Origin: Acrasis kona
Taxonomy: Eukaryota; Heterolobosea; Eutetramitea; Acrasida; Acrasidae
Assembly (NCBI GenBank): GCA_026419775.2
Contig: JAOPGA020001261.1
Location: forward strand, 1-56,703
Reading direction: 5' to 3'
Length of the DNA stretch: 56,703 bases
Positions 46,374 to 56,111 of this stretch are shown here, one piece after another. Both the position numbers and the translations under genes were made by a program. Under the pieces are notes generated by a model that worked only from the letters and a program-made list of their open reading frames with translations, was not told where the DNA came from and did not search any database. Position 1 is the stretch's first letter. Each line of letters starts with the position of its first letter.

Positions 46374-47993
46374 ATGCACACAATTGAATTAGATGGTGAT
46401 AGTTTATGTTGCCAAGATTTGTATGATATCGGTTACAAGTTTGGAGATATCAATGTTACAGTTTCACAAGAGGCAAAAAATCGCATCATTCAAAGCAGAA
46501 ACGTAGTTCAGGACATTTTGGATAAAAATCAAGTAAAATATGGAATCAACACGGGATTCGGAAACTTTGCTACAGTTGTGATTCCAAACGATGAGTTGTC
46601 AGCGCTTCAAAGAAATTTGATTCGATCACATTGTGCCGGAGTTGGAAAACCACTTCCAATAGAAAGAGCACGCATGTTGCTAGCGCTTCGCATCAACGTA
46701 TTAGCCAAAGGTTTCAGCGGCATAAGTTTAGGAATCGTAGAATCACTCGTGGCTGCATTAAACAAAAACTGCATCTCCTACATTCCAGAAAAGGGAACAG
46801 TAGGTGCGAGTGGTGATTTGGCACCATTGGCACACATGGCACTGGGCATGATGGGAGAGGGCACAATGTGGAATCCCAACACCAATAAATTCGAACCTGC
46901 CAACGGAGTGTTGGCAGAGCACGAACTCACGCCGATCGAATTGGGCGCCAAAGAGGGATTGGCCCTCATCAACGGCACTCAATTCATGGCCGCTCTTGGT
47001 TCGGAGGCGCTCGTGAGAGCAAAGAATGTAGCGTTGGCCGCAGACGTGATTGCAGCATTATCGTTGGAAGGTCTTCTGGGTAGCAATAAAGCATTCGATG
47101 CCAGAATCCATCGAGCACGCAGGCACAACGGGCAACAACAAGTGGCCAAGCGCTTGAGGCACTTTTTGTTCGGAGACTACAATCAACAAACCAAAACACA
47201 TTCTCAACAAAGCGAAATTGCAGAATCACATCGCGGATGTCATCGCGTTCAAGATGCATACACGTTGCGTTGCATACCTCAGGTACATGGAGTCGTTCAC
47301 GACACGATCGAATTTTGTCTTGGCATTTTGGAGAATGAATTAAACAGCGGCACCGACAACCCGATGGTATTTGCCGATCAAGCACACGGCGGCGATGCGT
47401 TGATTGAGGACTGGAATGAACAAATTGTGAGCGGTGGTAACTTTCACGGAGAATATCCTGCAAAGGCCTTGGACTATCTTGCAATCGGCGTGAACGAGCT
47501 GGCCAACATGAGCGAGAGGAGAATAGCGAGGTTGACGGATCCTAACCTGAGCGGTCTGCCTGCATTCTTGGTGAATGAGGGCGGTCTGAACAGCGGCTTC
47601 ATGATTGCTCATTGTACAGCCAGTAGTTTAACATCTGAAAATAAAGTTTATGTTCATCCTGCTTCGAGTGATACGTTGTCAACCTCCGCTAGTAAGGAGG
47701 ATCATGTTAGTATGGGCGGCATGGCTGCCACAAAGAGTTTAACCTTGATCGAGAATGTAGAACGCGTCGTTGCTATTGAATTGATGTGCGCTTGTCAGGC
47801 GATTGATTTCTTGAGACCTCTCAAGACGACTCCGGTGCTGGAGAGCGTTTATGAATTGGTTAGAAGTAAGGTTGCTTATTACGATAAGGATCGACACTTA
47901 TCTCCTGATATTGATGCGATACATGAACTCGTCAGGTCGGGTCAGCTATGGCAAGTTGCAAACAAGTTTCTTCCAAAAGACGATAACTATTAA
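46374..47993 (+). CDS. HAL: Histidine ammonia-lyase
   Basis: Single exon, 539 residues, cytosolic. The MIO prosthetic group forms from the Ala-Ser-Gly at ~145 in TVGASGDLAPLAHMALGMMG. Other family motifs: YGINTGFGNFA, NLIRSHCAGVG, LINGTQFMAALG, SEIAESH, VQDAYTLRCIPQVHG, NPMVF, SGGNFHGEYPAKALDYLAIG. SGGNFHGE and the His after RSHC indicate histidine rather than phenylalanine as substrate. The enzyme opens histidine breakdown by making urocanate. An imidazolonepropionase-like fold lies 7 kb upstream, but that gene is membrane-bound and probably unrelated to the pathway. The stop is 12 bp from the convergent RWP-RK stop. Confidence 0.96.
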   Translation: MHTIELDGDSLCCQDLYDIGYKFGDINVTVSQEAKNRIIQSRNVVQDILDKNQVKYGINTGFGNFATVVIPNDELSALQRNLIRSHCAGVGKPLPIERARMLLALRINVLAKGFSGISLGIVESLVAALNKNCISYIPEKGTVGASGDLAPLAHMALGMMGEGTMWNPNTNKFEPANGVLAEHELTPIELGAKEGLALINGTQFMAALGSEALVRAKNVALAADVIAALSLEGLLGSNKAFDARIHRARRHNGQQQVAKRLRHFLFGDYNQQTKTHSQQSEIAESHRGCHRVQDAYTLRCIPQVHGVVHDTIEFCLGILENELNSGTDNPMVFADQAHGGDALIEDWNEQIVSGGNFHGEYPAKALDYLAIGVNELANMSERRIARLTDPNLSGLPAFLVNEGGLNSGFMIAHCTASSLTSENKVYVHPASSDTLSTSASKEDHVSMGGMAATKSLTLIENVERVVAIELMCACQAIDFLRPLKTTPVLESVYELVRSKVAYYDKDRHLSPDIDAIHELVRSGQLWQVANKFLPKDDNY

Positions 47994-48005
47994 ACATTTT
48001 TATTT

Positions 48006-48503
48006 TTACATTTCTTCTACTTCTTCAACCGAAGCTAACAACGTGTTAAAGTTTGTTAGTTGTTGGTTGCTGCTGTCTTGTTGATTAGGATCCCGTTGTG
48101 ACGGGGGCATGCTGTCTAGGAAGGCTTTTGATAAAGCGTTCATCACCCTATAGTCTAGCCTCTTGGCAGATGTCAACTCTACTGGGTTTAGAATAAAGGA
48201 TAAAGATCTTTTTCTTTCTATTTGTCTCATTTCTTGATAGGGCCATCGTTTTCCCAGTCCCAAACTTCTGAATTTTCTTTTGAGAGTAGAAAGAGATATG
48301 CCAAGCCGATTGGCAGCTTCTTCTTGTGGATAAGCAAAGTTTTGTTCCAAGCATTGTCTTGTTAGTTTTGGTTTCTTCTTTTTAATACCATCCATATTGA
48401 CTTGTATGATCTTGACATTGTGTTCTATGACACTTGGTTCATCATGGTTCACATCACTGCTGGTCTGAGCATGGAAAGACCTTGTAGAACATTGCATCAC
48501 CAT
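48006..48503 (-). CDS. RWP-RK domain transcription factor (small)
   Basis: Single exon, 165 residues. The domain (~48-95) reads LTRQCLEQNFAYPQEEAANR, LGISLSTLKRKFRSLGLGKR, then WPY. The first of these matches the leading helix; the Arg-Trp-Pro-Tyr replaces the canonical core order. RWP-RK proteins bind DNA as dimers. They control nitrogen response or gamete functions in plants and algae and also occur in some amoebae. The C-terminus is Gln/Asn/Ser-rich, possibly for activation. It lies tail-to-tail with HAL, a nitrogen-releasing enzyme; a regulatory link is speculation. Confidence 0.88.
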   Translation of the reverse strand: MVMQCSTRSFHAQTSSDVNHDEPSVIEHNVKIIQVNMDGIKKKKPKLTRQCLEQNFAYPQEEAANRLGISLSTLKRKFRSLGLGKRWPYQEMRQIERKRSLSFILNPVELTSAKRLDYRVMNALSKAFLDSMPPSQRDPNQQDSSNQQLTNFNTLLASVEEVEEM

Positions 48504-48726
48504 CTTGTTTTTGTTGCTTTGCGATAATGAATAGACACCAATGGTCGACTCTTATTTAAAAGCGTGACCCACATTTGCGCTACACACCAAACAAGCACAA
48601 TAAAAATGAAATTTCAGGATCAACGATTATTATGTACAAATAAAACACAACCAACCAAATAAAACACTAACCAGAATCAAAAGCGGATCAACTAAAAACA
48701 ACCAAAAATAATTCTAATATTGATGA

Positions 48727-51700
48727 TTATCCCCAAGGGCCAAATGGCGAACTGGCCCCAGCAGAAATGGATGACCTTGGAAGCAAAACTGTCAACCTCT
48801 TTTTTGAACGTGAGGAATTTCTATTCGTGGCGCTTGGACTCTTCTTGACCAGGTTAGAATCCTCGTAAGAATTATCCGGTATTTTCAAACTAGTGAGATG
48901 ATTAGCACCACCACCGGGCGATTCCTCTGGAGGAGGACAGGATTGAGCTCGATTCAACCCTCCCCTATATTTCATGGTGGGGGTCTTTCCACAAACAGTA
49001 ATATTCGGATTATGACCAGGCAACAATGTTGTGACCGGAGTAGTCACCGCAGGAGGTCTAATCAAATAATGAGGTTGAACAATATCCGATTCAAAAGCAA
49101 AAGAAGAAGAAACACGTCGCTCGTGCGTCGTAAAATCAAAATAACTAGTGGTAGAGAACGCCGTTTTAGGTCTCCTGCTGCTGCTGCTGCCATCAACAAC
49201 AGCAGTAGCACCACCGATTGTATTTATTTCATTATTAAATTTATTTCTGCTCAGCGCCAACGAACCAGAAAGAGAAGTGTTCTTGAACGACATGACCCTT
49301 AATGGACCTTCTTGCTCCACATGGCCTCTGTTCAACGTGACCAAACTACCATTCACCTTTGTAGCAAAATCCTTATTCTCCACCACCACCGGTTGCTCCT
49401 TCTCTACCACTCGATGCCTATACGCAAAATGCTTCTTTTGCTGTTTGGGCTGAGGAGAAGAAGCTCTCGAACTGGGCCTAGCGTCCACCAATTCAATCAC
49501 GCTTTGTTCCTTGTTCACCAATTCCTGCGTATCTGCATCGAATTGTCGCTGATAAGCAGAGAATGCAGGTATAAAGGTGTGCCTTCTCGTCTCCATTCGC
49601 TTCTTGATTGCATCCAGCTCTTCTCTCAGTTCCTTCACGAATCCTGTTCTTAGATTGACGGATTCAATGGGGTGACCCTTTGTTAACAACAACGTGTTGG
49701 TCAACACCCTCTCCAATCGATCCCTTCTATTCATTTCGATTACGTTTCTCTTCCATTTCACCTTCTCCAACATGATTTTACTCCTCGCTTCTAATCTCTC
49801 CACTAATTTGATCTTTTTATCGAAAATGTATTTCGAGTAAGAGTAGGACGATTCGTCCTGATTGGTAACGTCGACTACTTGTTGGGTGTATTCGCTTTGG
49901 TTATCTGCGTATTCGAATTCTAAACTGGCGTAATCGTTCATGGTGTCCTGTACCAAAAAGAATTCGTTCTGTAAATCATGTTGATTGGATGAGTTGGTCG
50001 GTAATGTGGCCGATGGTAATGGTTTGATTTTTGATTTTGCTCTTCTTTTTTGTATGGGATATGGCGATGCGTTGGAAATGATTGGAGACGCTGGGGTGGA
50101 TGTGGGAATCGGTTTCGATTTGTTGTTGATTTGTTTCACCATCTTGTCGAATTCTTCTTGTTGTTGGTTTTGTTGTTGTTTCTTTTTTTTGGGTGTTGAT
50201 GGATTGTGGATGGGTGATTTTGGAGTGGAGACGACGTTGAATGTGTTTTCTAATTGTGTGGGAGTGCTTGTTTGTGTGTTTGTGTATTTGATTACTTGCT
50301 GTAGTTCATTTTCAAAATCTTGGTCCATTAATTCTAAATGATTTTCATCTTGTTGATCAATGTTGTCATCGTCAAGAAGGTCATCGTTAACGTCTTGTTG
50401 TTCTTGATCGTATTGTGGAGTGAATGGTTTGAAAGTGTCTTGGTCTTCATGTTGGTTAATGACTGGTGGTGATGGGGTCGTGTATCTTGGTGTGCTGTGT
50501 GTGGATGATATGGTGGTGATTTCCGAATTCTTTTCTTCTTGTTCGTTTGTTTCCAATGGAGTGAGGTGAGGCTGTTGAATTGTTGGTTGAATTGAGTCTT
50601 CTTCCTCTTCCTCTTCTTCCTCTTCTTGTTCTGATTCGCTACTAATCACTTCCATTTCCTCTTCTTCTTCTTCATCTTGCTCATGATCACTATTGTCATG
50701 TTGTTGACTTTCGTCTGTAGTGTCTTCCGTTAGGTCACTATTGGCTTGTGATGTTTGTGATGGTCTTCTCTTGCTGTTGGATCTCTTGATTGTCAAACTA
50801 GATTTCTTTTCCTCCTTCAATTTGCTCTTTAATTCTATAATCTTGGCCTTGGACGTGGATTGTTTTTCTTTATATTTTGTGAGTTTACCTCTCAAAAGAT
50901 CAGCATTTCTTATCAGCCTCTCGATTTCTTTATTCATGTCAGCATTAAAGTCTTGTTGGATGGTAATGGTTTGTTTCTGAGATTCAATTTCTGCGTTCAG
51001 GTCAACTAATTGTTTCCTGAATTGGTCGCATTGTTCCTCTGATGATTTTAACACACCGGTGATTGATTTCAAATCTTTTTCGCTCTGGATGGCTTCGTTT
51101 TTATATGTATTCTTGAGGGTGTTTAGTTTCAGCATGGTGGTGCTTGCGATTTTGAGTTTCTCTAGTTGGTCGAACAAGCGAACCCTCAAATCCTCATTAA
51201 TCATTTGTACACGGTGGGTCAGTAGACTTGACTCCATGGCTTCCGTCTTTTCTCTTTCTTCGGCCAACTTGACGTGGTGCTTCTCCTCCTGAAGTTCGGT
51301 CAATTTTGATTTGAGTGTATTAATCTTGCCGTAAAGTGAAGTCGTTTCATTCTTCATTTGCCGAATCTCACCATCTCTGACAGACAGTTGTAATCTCATT
51401 GATTCAATTTGTCGCAACAAGCCTCCGAATCTCTGCGATTTTTCCTTTGCCGCACTTTTAGGTTGCTGTTGCTGTGTTTGTGGTTGCTGTTGATTCGCTT
51501 CTGGTACAATTGCGGCTACCAACTTTTCAATGTCTTCTTCATCATCTTCATCGTCGTCTTCATCGCGCGCAGGAGCTTGCGCTATTACAATTTTACGCAA
51601 AGTTGCAACATCGGAGGTCAACCGCTGAACTTCCCGCTTCAACGTACTGTTCTCCGATAACAGATTTTGCACCGAAATACCTTTCATTCCTGCTCCATCA

Positions 51701-52596
51701 GAGGACATAACCAAATCAACAGCATCTCTTACTTCGTTAGCTTCTCTTGTTAGAGATAGCATATCAGCTTTACTGAGCTTAACTTGATTCACTTGATCAT
51801 GTATTTTAAGCTGAACAGCTGTCAACTTCAACAACATATTTTGAATATCTTGATGCTTATTCACTAGGTCTTCTTTAACCTTTAGTAATTGGTCCTGTAC
51901 ACTGCTCATAGGTCCCTCATGTCTACCTAGCTTTTGTTTATTTGAGAAGAGCTTGTTTGTGCGTTGTTGTAGATCAAATTGAGCTACTTGCTCTTTTAAA
52001 AAAAACAGCTCCCTGTAATATTCTTTACGATGATGCTCTAAAAGTCCATCTCTTCGAAGCAACATGCCGTTCAAAAGTTTGATTTCAGTATCCTGAGCTG
52101 CTACTTGATTTTCGCGATCCAACAAGCTCTGTTTCATGTTGGAGGCTTGTTTTAAAGCTGTATCAGTTCCACTTAATATCTTACGTATTTGTTCCTCGTC
52201 AAAGTTTGTCTTTGTGCTCTTTTCTGATTCGATTTGCTGGTGTGATTTTAAACGTAATAGAAACTCTTCCTTCCAATATTTGAGCAGACAACACAGCTCT
52301 TCATCAAAATATCTCCTTCCAGTGCCAACGTCCTCTTCATTCTCCTCTAGAACACCATAATCATCCTCGTCAATTGTTAAATTTTGATATTCCTTCTTTT
52401 TAGGTTCAGGTGGCTCGTACCACAGCTTATTTTGAATACAGAATCTACGAAACCAACGTTCTTCATTATCGGTAACGAAAACTTCCAGCCTACGCAACAT
52501 TTCCAACTTTACATATTCAAGATGGTCCGCCACTCTGTCCACTACCTCATGTAAGAACTCCTGTTCCTGTTCCTGCAACTCATCGTCAACAGGCAT
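48727..52596 (-). CDS. Giant coiled-coil protein (1289 residues)
   Basis: Single uninterrupted exon. The N-terminal ~75 residues are compact and helical (LEYVKLEMLRRLEVFV, WFRRFCIQNKLW). Long coiled coils cover ~150-330 and ~395-620, with QuQ/Glu-rich breaks. A very acidic region (poly-Glu, ~625-680) and a Thr/Pro/Gln-rich disordered middle lead to another helical section (~930-1050) and a Ser-rich basic tail. The segment MLLRRDGLLEHHRKEYYREL resembles conserved words in ciliary and basal-body coiled-coil proteins, but I cannot name the family. It is likely a structural scaffold. Confidence 0.75.
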   Translation of the reverse strand: MPVDDELQEQEQEFLHEVVDRVADHLEYVKLEMLRRLEVFVTDNEERWFRRFCIQNKLWYEPPEPKKKEYQNLTIDEDDYGVLEENEEDVGTGRRYFDEELCCLLKYWKEEFLLRLKSHQQIESEKSTKTNFDEEQIRKILSGTDTALKQASNMKQSLLDRENQVAAQDTEIKLLNGMLLRRDGLLEHHRKEYYRELFFLKEQVAQFDLQQRTNKLFSNKQKLGRHEGPMSSVQDQLLKVKEDLVNKHQDIQNMLLKLTAVQLKIHDQVNQVKLSKADMLSLTREANEVRDAVDLVMSSDGAGMKGISVQNLLSENSTLKREVQRLTSDVATLRKIVIAQAPARDEDDDEDDEEDIEKLVAAIVPEANQQQPQTQQQQPKSAAKEKSQRFGGLLRQIESMRLQLSVRDGEIRQMKNETTSLYGKINTLKSKLTELQEEKHHVKLAEEREKTEAMESSLLTHRVQMINEDLRVRLFDQLEKLKIASTTMLKLNTLKNTYKNEAIQSEKDLKSITGVLKSSEEQCDQFRKQLVDLNAEIESQKQTITIQQDFNADMNKEIERLIRNADLLRGKLTKYKEKQSTSKAKIIELKSKLKEEKKSSLTIKRSNSKRRPSQTSQANSDLTEDTTDESQQHDNSDHEQDEEEEEEMEVISSESEQEEEEEEEEEDSIQPTIQQPHLTPLETNEQEEKNSEITTISSTHSTPRYTTPSPPVINQHEDQDTFKPFTPQYDQEQQDVNDDLLDDDNIDQQDENHLELMDQDFENELQQVIKYTNTQTSTPTQLENTFNVVSTPKSPIHNPSTPKKKKQQQNQQQEEFDKMVKQINNKSKPIPTSTPASPIISNASPYPIQKRRAKSKIKPLPSATLPTNSSNQHDLQNEFFLVQDTMNDYASLEFEYADNQSEYTQQVVDVTNQDESSYSYSKYIFDKKIKLVERLEARSKIMLEKVKWKRNVIEMNRRDRLERVLTNTLLLTKGHPIESVNLRTGFVKELREELDAIKKRMETRRHTFIPAFSAYQRQFDADTQELVNKEQSVIELVDARPSSRASSPQPKQQKKHFAYRHRVVEKEQPVVVENKDFATKVNGSLVTLNRGHVEQEGPLRVMSFKNTSLSGSLALSRNKFNNEINTIGGATAVVDGSSSSRRPKTAFSTTSYFDFTTHERRVSSSFAFESDIVQPHYLIRPPAVTTPVTTLLPGHNPNITVCGKTPTMKYRGGLNRAQSCPPPEESPGGGANHLTSLKIPDNSYEDSNLVKKSPSATNRNSSRSKKRLTVLLPRSSISAGASSPFGPWG

Positions 52597-52657
52597 GACT
52601 CATAGATACAGCAACGTATTTTTGTAAAAATTACTTTTATTACAATAAACAGACAAA

Positions 52658-54893
52658 CTAAAAACATAACGTGAAGAGCAAAACAGCAACCAGTAACACG
52701 GCCACCGAACAAGCAATCATATAGTACGAACTCTGATCGGGTATCTTTGCAGTCACAACCTCTTTTACTTGTTGTTCGCTTTCCACCTCTTCATTCACCT
52801 CTAATAACGGCTCCTGCTCCTGCTCCTGCTGCTCCTGCTTTGGCTCCACCACATTACGTTGCTGTTCTTGCTGTTGTGTATTTAAATCAATTAATTGGGC
52901 TGAATCTGAGCTATAAAGAGTCAGTTAACATGATTGAATATAAAAAGACACGTTACCTGAAAGTCTTTTTTCTTGTTCATCGAAAAGTTGCTTCCATTGT
53001 GCTCGGTTGTGATTGACGCTCTGAATGATGAAATTCAAACTTCCAAACGCACTAATCAAGTGCTTGTACAGCGGTTCCACAATGTAATTGATAAAGTCCA
53101 TTTGTGATTTTGGAAAGTTCATGTTGTTGCGATCCATCAATGGCGATACGGGAATGTCGTTGCTCCTCTCCTTATCTCCCTGGCTCAAGAATTCTCTAAT
53201 GCACATGTGACTCCATCTCTTGGCAATGTCGAAGGGCCTGGTTTGGTTGTTAATGTCGGCACATTTCATGATCACCTTCATCAACAATAACTTGTCCTCG
53301 GGTATGTCCTTGTTGATGCTTCCCAGGGCAATCTTTGATTCGAATTTGCTGCTGATGGCAAAGTGATTGGCCATGTCGGTGGCCAACACCACCTGCACCA
53401 CCACCTTCCTAAACTCTCTGTATTGATCTTCGTTCAATCCTTGTAGAATGTTGTACTTGTCCTTGCTCAAGAGGCGGAAGGCAATGGTGGCGTGATGGTT
53501 CTCTAGTACGCTTCGATCGTTGTACACCAGCGCCAAGTCATCTTGGGTGGCGATCAGGTAATTGTTGTTGACTCCAGGGTGACCCACGTCGTGCACCAAC
53601 GCTGCGGTTAGCTGCATGAACTTGTCTGCCAAACTCAACATGCTGCCTAGCTTCGAATCGTTCACCAACATGTATGCATACTGGGTCACGTCGATACAAT
53701 GACGAAAGTTGTGGTAATAGTTTCCGACGTATTTCTTCTTCAAAACACCCAACAGGTTCCATAGTTTGATGGGATTAATGTTGTACGTGCTGATAAAGTT
53801 CATGCTCTTGTACATGTACATGATGTGCTTTTTGAGCTCATCCACCGAGTAATCGAAGGCATTGTAACGTATGCTGGCGAGGTCTTGATCGCCCACCATG
53901 ATCGGAACATAAGTGTCGAGATCGAAGGGAAGCTCGACGGTGTTGCTTGGCGAAGCGGGTGACACCGTGCTGAAGGGCACGCTGCTAGATGGGCGTCTTC
54001 CCTGTCTCGGCTTGCTTCCATCGGCGACGGAGAGATTCTCCTCGGGAGTGTTTTCGAAAATGTTCTTGTGAGCATTAGGGTCGTCGCCTGCATCGCGTGA
54101 GTATTGGTTCATGAGCCATTCACGAGTGGCATCATCCATGTCCGTTCTCTTCATGTAGTCGACGAAGGCTGGTCTGTACAAGTCACTGCCACTTAGTGAT
54201 TTCATGATGGTGATGAGAGCGAGCTTGCTCTCTCCGGCCTGGTATTTTCCATTCAACAAGTCGGAGACGGTGCTGATGATTATTTGTAGCGGAGTTTCTA
54301 TGGTGTCGTTCACCTTACGTTTATACTCCTGTAATTGTTTTTCGTTAGCTGCAACTTGCTCCTTCAAGGCCCTTGTCTTTTCGCTCTCCTCGTCGATTTG
54401 ATCGAGCAGGCTCTTTTCTTTGCTCTTGTTGTCTCTGTACGCTAGACATCTTTGTATACGAGCTTTTAATATTTCTGGTCTTATTGGTTTAGGTAAAAAG
54501 TCTTCTGCTCCGCATTGGAAGCTCTTAGCAACTGTTTCTGGCTCTTCACTACCAGACATCATGATGGAGGGAATTTCTCTTTGAAAAGCCTGTCTGTAGA
54601 ACCTTATAAGGCTGAAGCCGTCCATCTCGGGCATCATAACATCTACTAACATCAACAAAAACTCTTCCTTATTTAAAAGTTCCAGTGCCTCGCTCCCACC
54701 GGCCGCGGCAACGGCTAAAAAATTAGTTTTGTTACTCCCTCTTTGAATACTTACGCTCATAACCTAATGCCCTTAGATTTTTTGAGACCACACTTCTCGT
54801 AACAGAATCGTCATCTACTACGAGGACTCTAATGTTGCCTTCCGGCTTCGGAATATTGTTGTTATCTATAGAAACATCATCCACGCTGCTCAT
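52658..54893 (-). CDS. RegA-like response-regulator cyclic-nucleotide phosphodiester­ase with C-terminal membrane anchor
   Basis: Three exons, 54893-54755, 54714-52957 and 52905-52658, with introns of 40 and 51 nt; 714 residues. The receiver domain has VLVVDDDSVTRS (acidic pocket D27-D29), the phospho-acceptor D71 in LVDVMMPEMDGF, a Ser at MMSGSEE and Lys in LPKPIRP. After a helical linker comes a class I phosphodiesterase: HNFRHCIDVTQYAYM (~380), HDVGHPGVNN (~420), KCADINNQTRPF. The layout is that of Dictyostelium RegA, a cAMP phosphodiesterase switched on by phosphorelay. The last exon adds a Gln/Glu-rich linker and a hydrophobic helix ending two residues from the C-terminus (tail anchor), which is unusual. 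A histidine kinase and phosphotransfer partner would be encoded elsewhere. Confidence 0.9.
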
Positions 54894-55011
54894 TTTGATG
54901 TAATCGTGCGACTTGAAATTATCGTTATTGGGAAGAATCTTTTAGATTGTCGTCTTATTTTTGTTTTCACAAAACTTTACAATCTCATATTTGGTCTTTT
55001 GGAACATTAGG

Positions 55012-55164
55012 TTAATTTGCCTCTTGAGGTTTCACTTTCATACTTTGAACTGTCAGTTGGTAGAAACACGAGCCCAGTCTTTCTAAACAAAAGATATTGT
55101 GGCATAGCCTGTCAAGAATGGTAACAAATGTTTGAAGGAAAGACAGACAGTTAACAAGCGCCAT
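55012..55164 (-). CDS. Possible 50-residue protein
   Basis: An ATG at 55164 opens 50 codons with three internal Cys and a Leu-rich start (MALVNCLSFLQTF). It sits in the short gap upstream of the phosphodiesterase gene and could be chance or a 5' UTR ORF. No family recognised. Confidence 0.2.
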   Translation of the reverse strand: MALVNCLSFLQTFVTILDRLCHNIFCLERLGSCFYQLTVQSMKVKPQEAN

Positions 55165-55256
55165 TCTATAATATGTATTTATTTTTCTTGACACTTAAAA
55201 GCCTCTACGTATCTAAACATCTCACTCAATTGAACAATTTTGAGAACCCGATCAGA

Positions 55257-55727
55257 TCAATCACAGGTAAGAATTTCAATGTTGAAATACAAAAAGAATA
55301 CTCGAAATAACGCGTGTTGTAAATCGGCAATTTGGCGTTGTGCGGTGCCGCGAACCGATCTATTTGTCAAGGTCCCAGTTGTTCCTGTACCAATTTGAAG
55401 CAAGTTTCCGTCATTTCCCAGCCTGAGTGATCCACCGGTAACATAGCTTCTGGCAACACAGACAGTAACATTGGTCTCGCCATTACGATGTGCCTCTCGA
55501 ATATCTGAATCCAGATTGCGTTTGAAATCTTTGCTGAATCCACACATGCTGTTGTCGAATTCGTCAATATCTACCTTGCCTCTAACGAGTTTGACCTCCA
55601 AACTAGGTGTGCTTTTTTGATGTTGTGCGCTGTTATTGCGTTTAAAAGTGCTTTTAATTCTTGCACCTCCTGTGGTTCTTCTGACAACCTCCCTGAAACC
55701 TTCAAGAACTCTACGCACTTTGAGGTA
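55257..55727 (-). CDS. ORF of unknown nature, possibly last exon of a host gene broken by the retroelement
   Basis: A minus-strand frame is open for 156 codons and has balanced, protein-like composition: EVKLVRGKVDIDEFDNSMCG, SVRGTAQRQIAD. It has no ATG before an internal Met. Its 5' limit is TAG directly before TAC CTC AAA, which fits a splice acceptor used in this genome. The upstream continuation would lie where the plus-strand gag frame begins. Either the retroelement inserted into or next to this gene, or the ORF is an antisense part of the element. No domain recognised. Confidence 0.35.
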   Translation of the reverse strand, partial: YLKVRRVLEGFREVVRRTTGGARIKSTFKRNNSAQHQKSTPSLEVKLVRGKVDIDEFDNSMCGFSKDFKRNLDSDIREAHRNGETNVTVCVARSYVTGGSLRLGNDGNLLQIGTGTTGTLTNRSVRGTAQRQIADLQHALFRVFFLYFNIEILTCD

Positions 55728-56111
55728 CTACACAAGGCCATCACAAATACACAAAAGTCACTAGATAACGGATTGTCTAAATTTTACATTTGGAACGTTT
55801 ACAATCGAGAAGTGGCAAGGTTGGATGCCAGCAAGAACGGTGATAAGACCTTAGCGGAAAGATTGAAGCTTGCGGATGAGGAAATAGTCTTAGAAGCGGA
55901 GCTACTACAAGGAAGTAGGGCGAAGTACGCAACATACCTTAAGAGAGCGGAACGGCCATTTCGTGGGGACGAAGAGGAACCGAAAAGATTTGGAGTTGCA
56001 TGCACCTACTGCTCAAAACCTGGACACACGGATGAGAAATGCTTCACCAAGATTAAAGATATCCAAGCTGGAAGGCATCAGGCTGCCTCCACCTCGTCAT
56101 ATAAGATCTGA
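55620..56111 (+). CDS. Gag-like protein with CCHC zinc knuckle
   Basis: The frame ends in TGA at 56109-56111; the ATG at 55620 is the first available, giving 163 residues. The N-terminal ~35 residues overlap the antisense ORF and may not be real; convincing protein starts near THFEVLHKAITNTQ. A charged helical region is followed by CTYCSKPGHTDEKC, a zinc knuckle of C-x2-C-x4-H-x4-C type, typical of retroelement nucleocapsid. Full-length gag would be expected to be longer. Confidence 0.65.
   Translation: MLCAVIAFKSAFNSCTSCGSSDNLPETFKNSTHFEVLHKAITNTQKSLDNGLSKFYIWNVYNREVARLDASKNGDKTLAERLKLADEEIVLEAELLQGSRAKYATYLKRAERPFRGDEEEPKRFGVACTYCSKPGHTDEKCFTKIKDIQAGRHQAASTSSYKI

Noticed and set aside
47340-47612. 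Minus-strand ORFs within the histidine ammonia-lyase gene
   Set aside because: Shadows of a strongly conserved enzyme; composition is that of reversed codons.
52658-52852. Separate small tail-anchored protein downstream of the phosphodiesterase
   Set aside because: The frame starts with GTG, is open further upstream, and fuses in frame to the PDE over a 51-nt intron with AG acceptor at 52906-52907.
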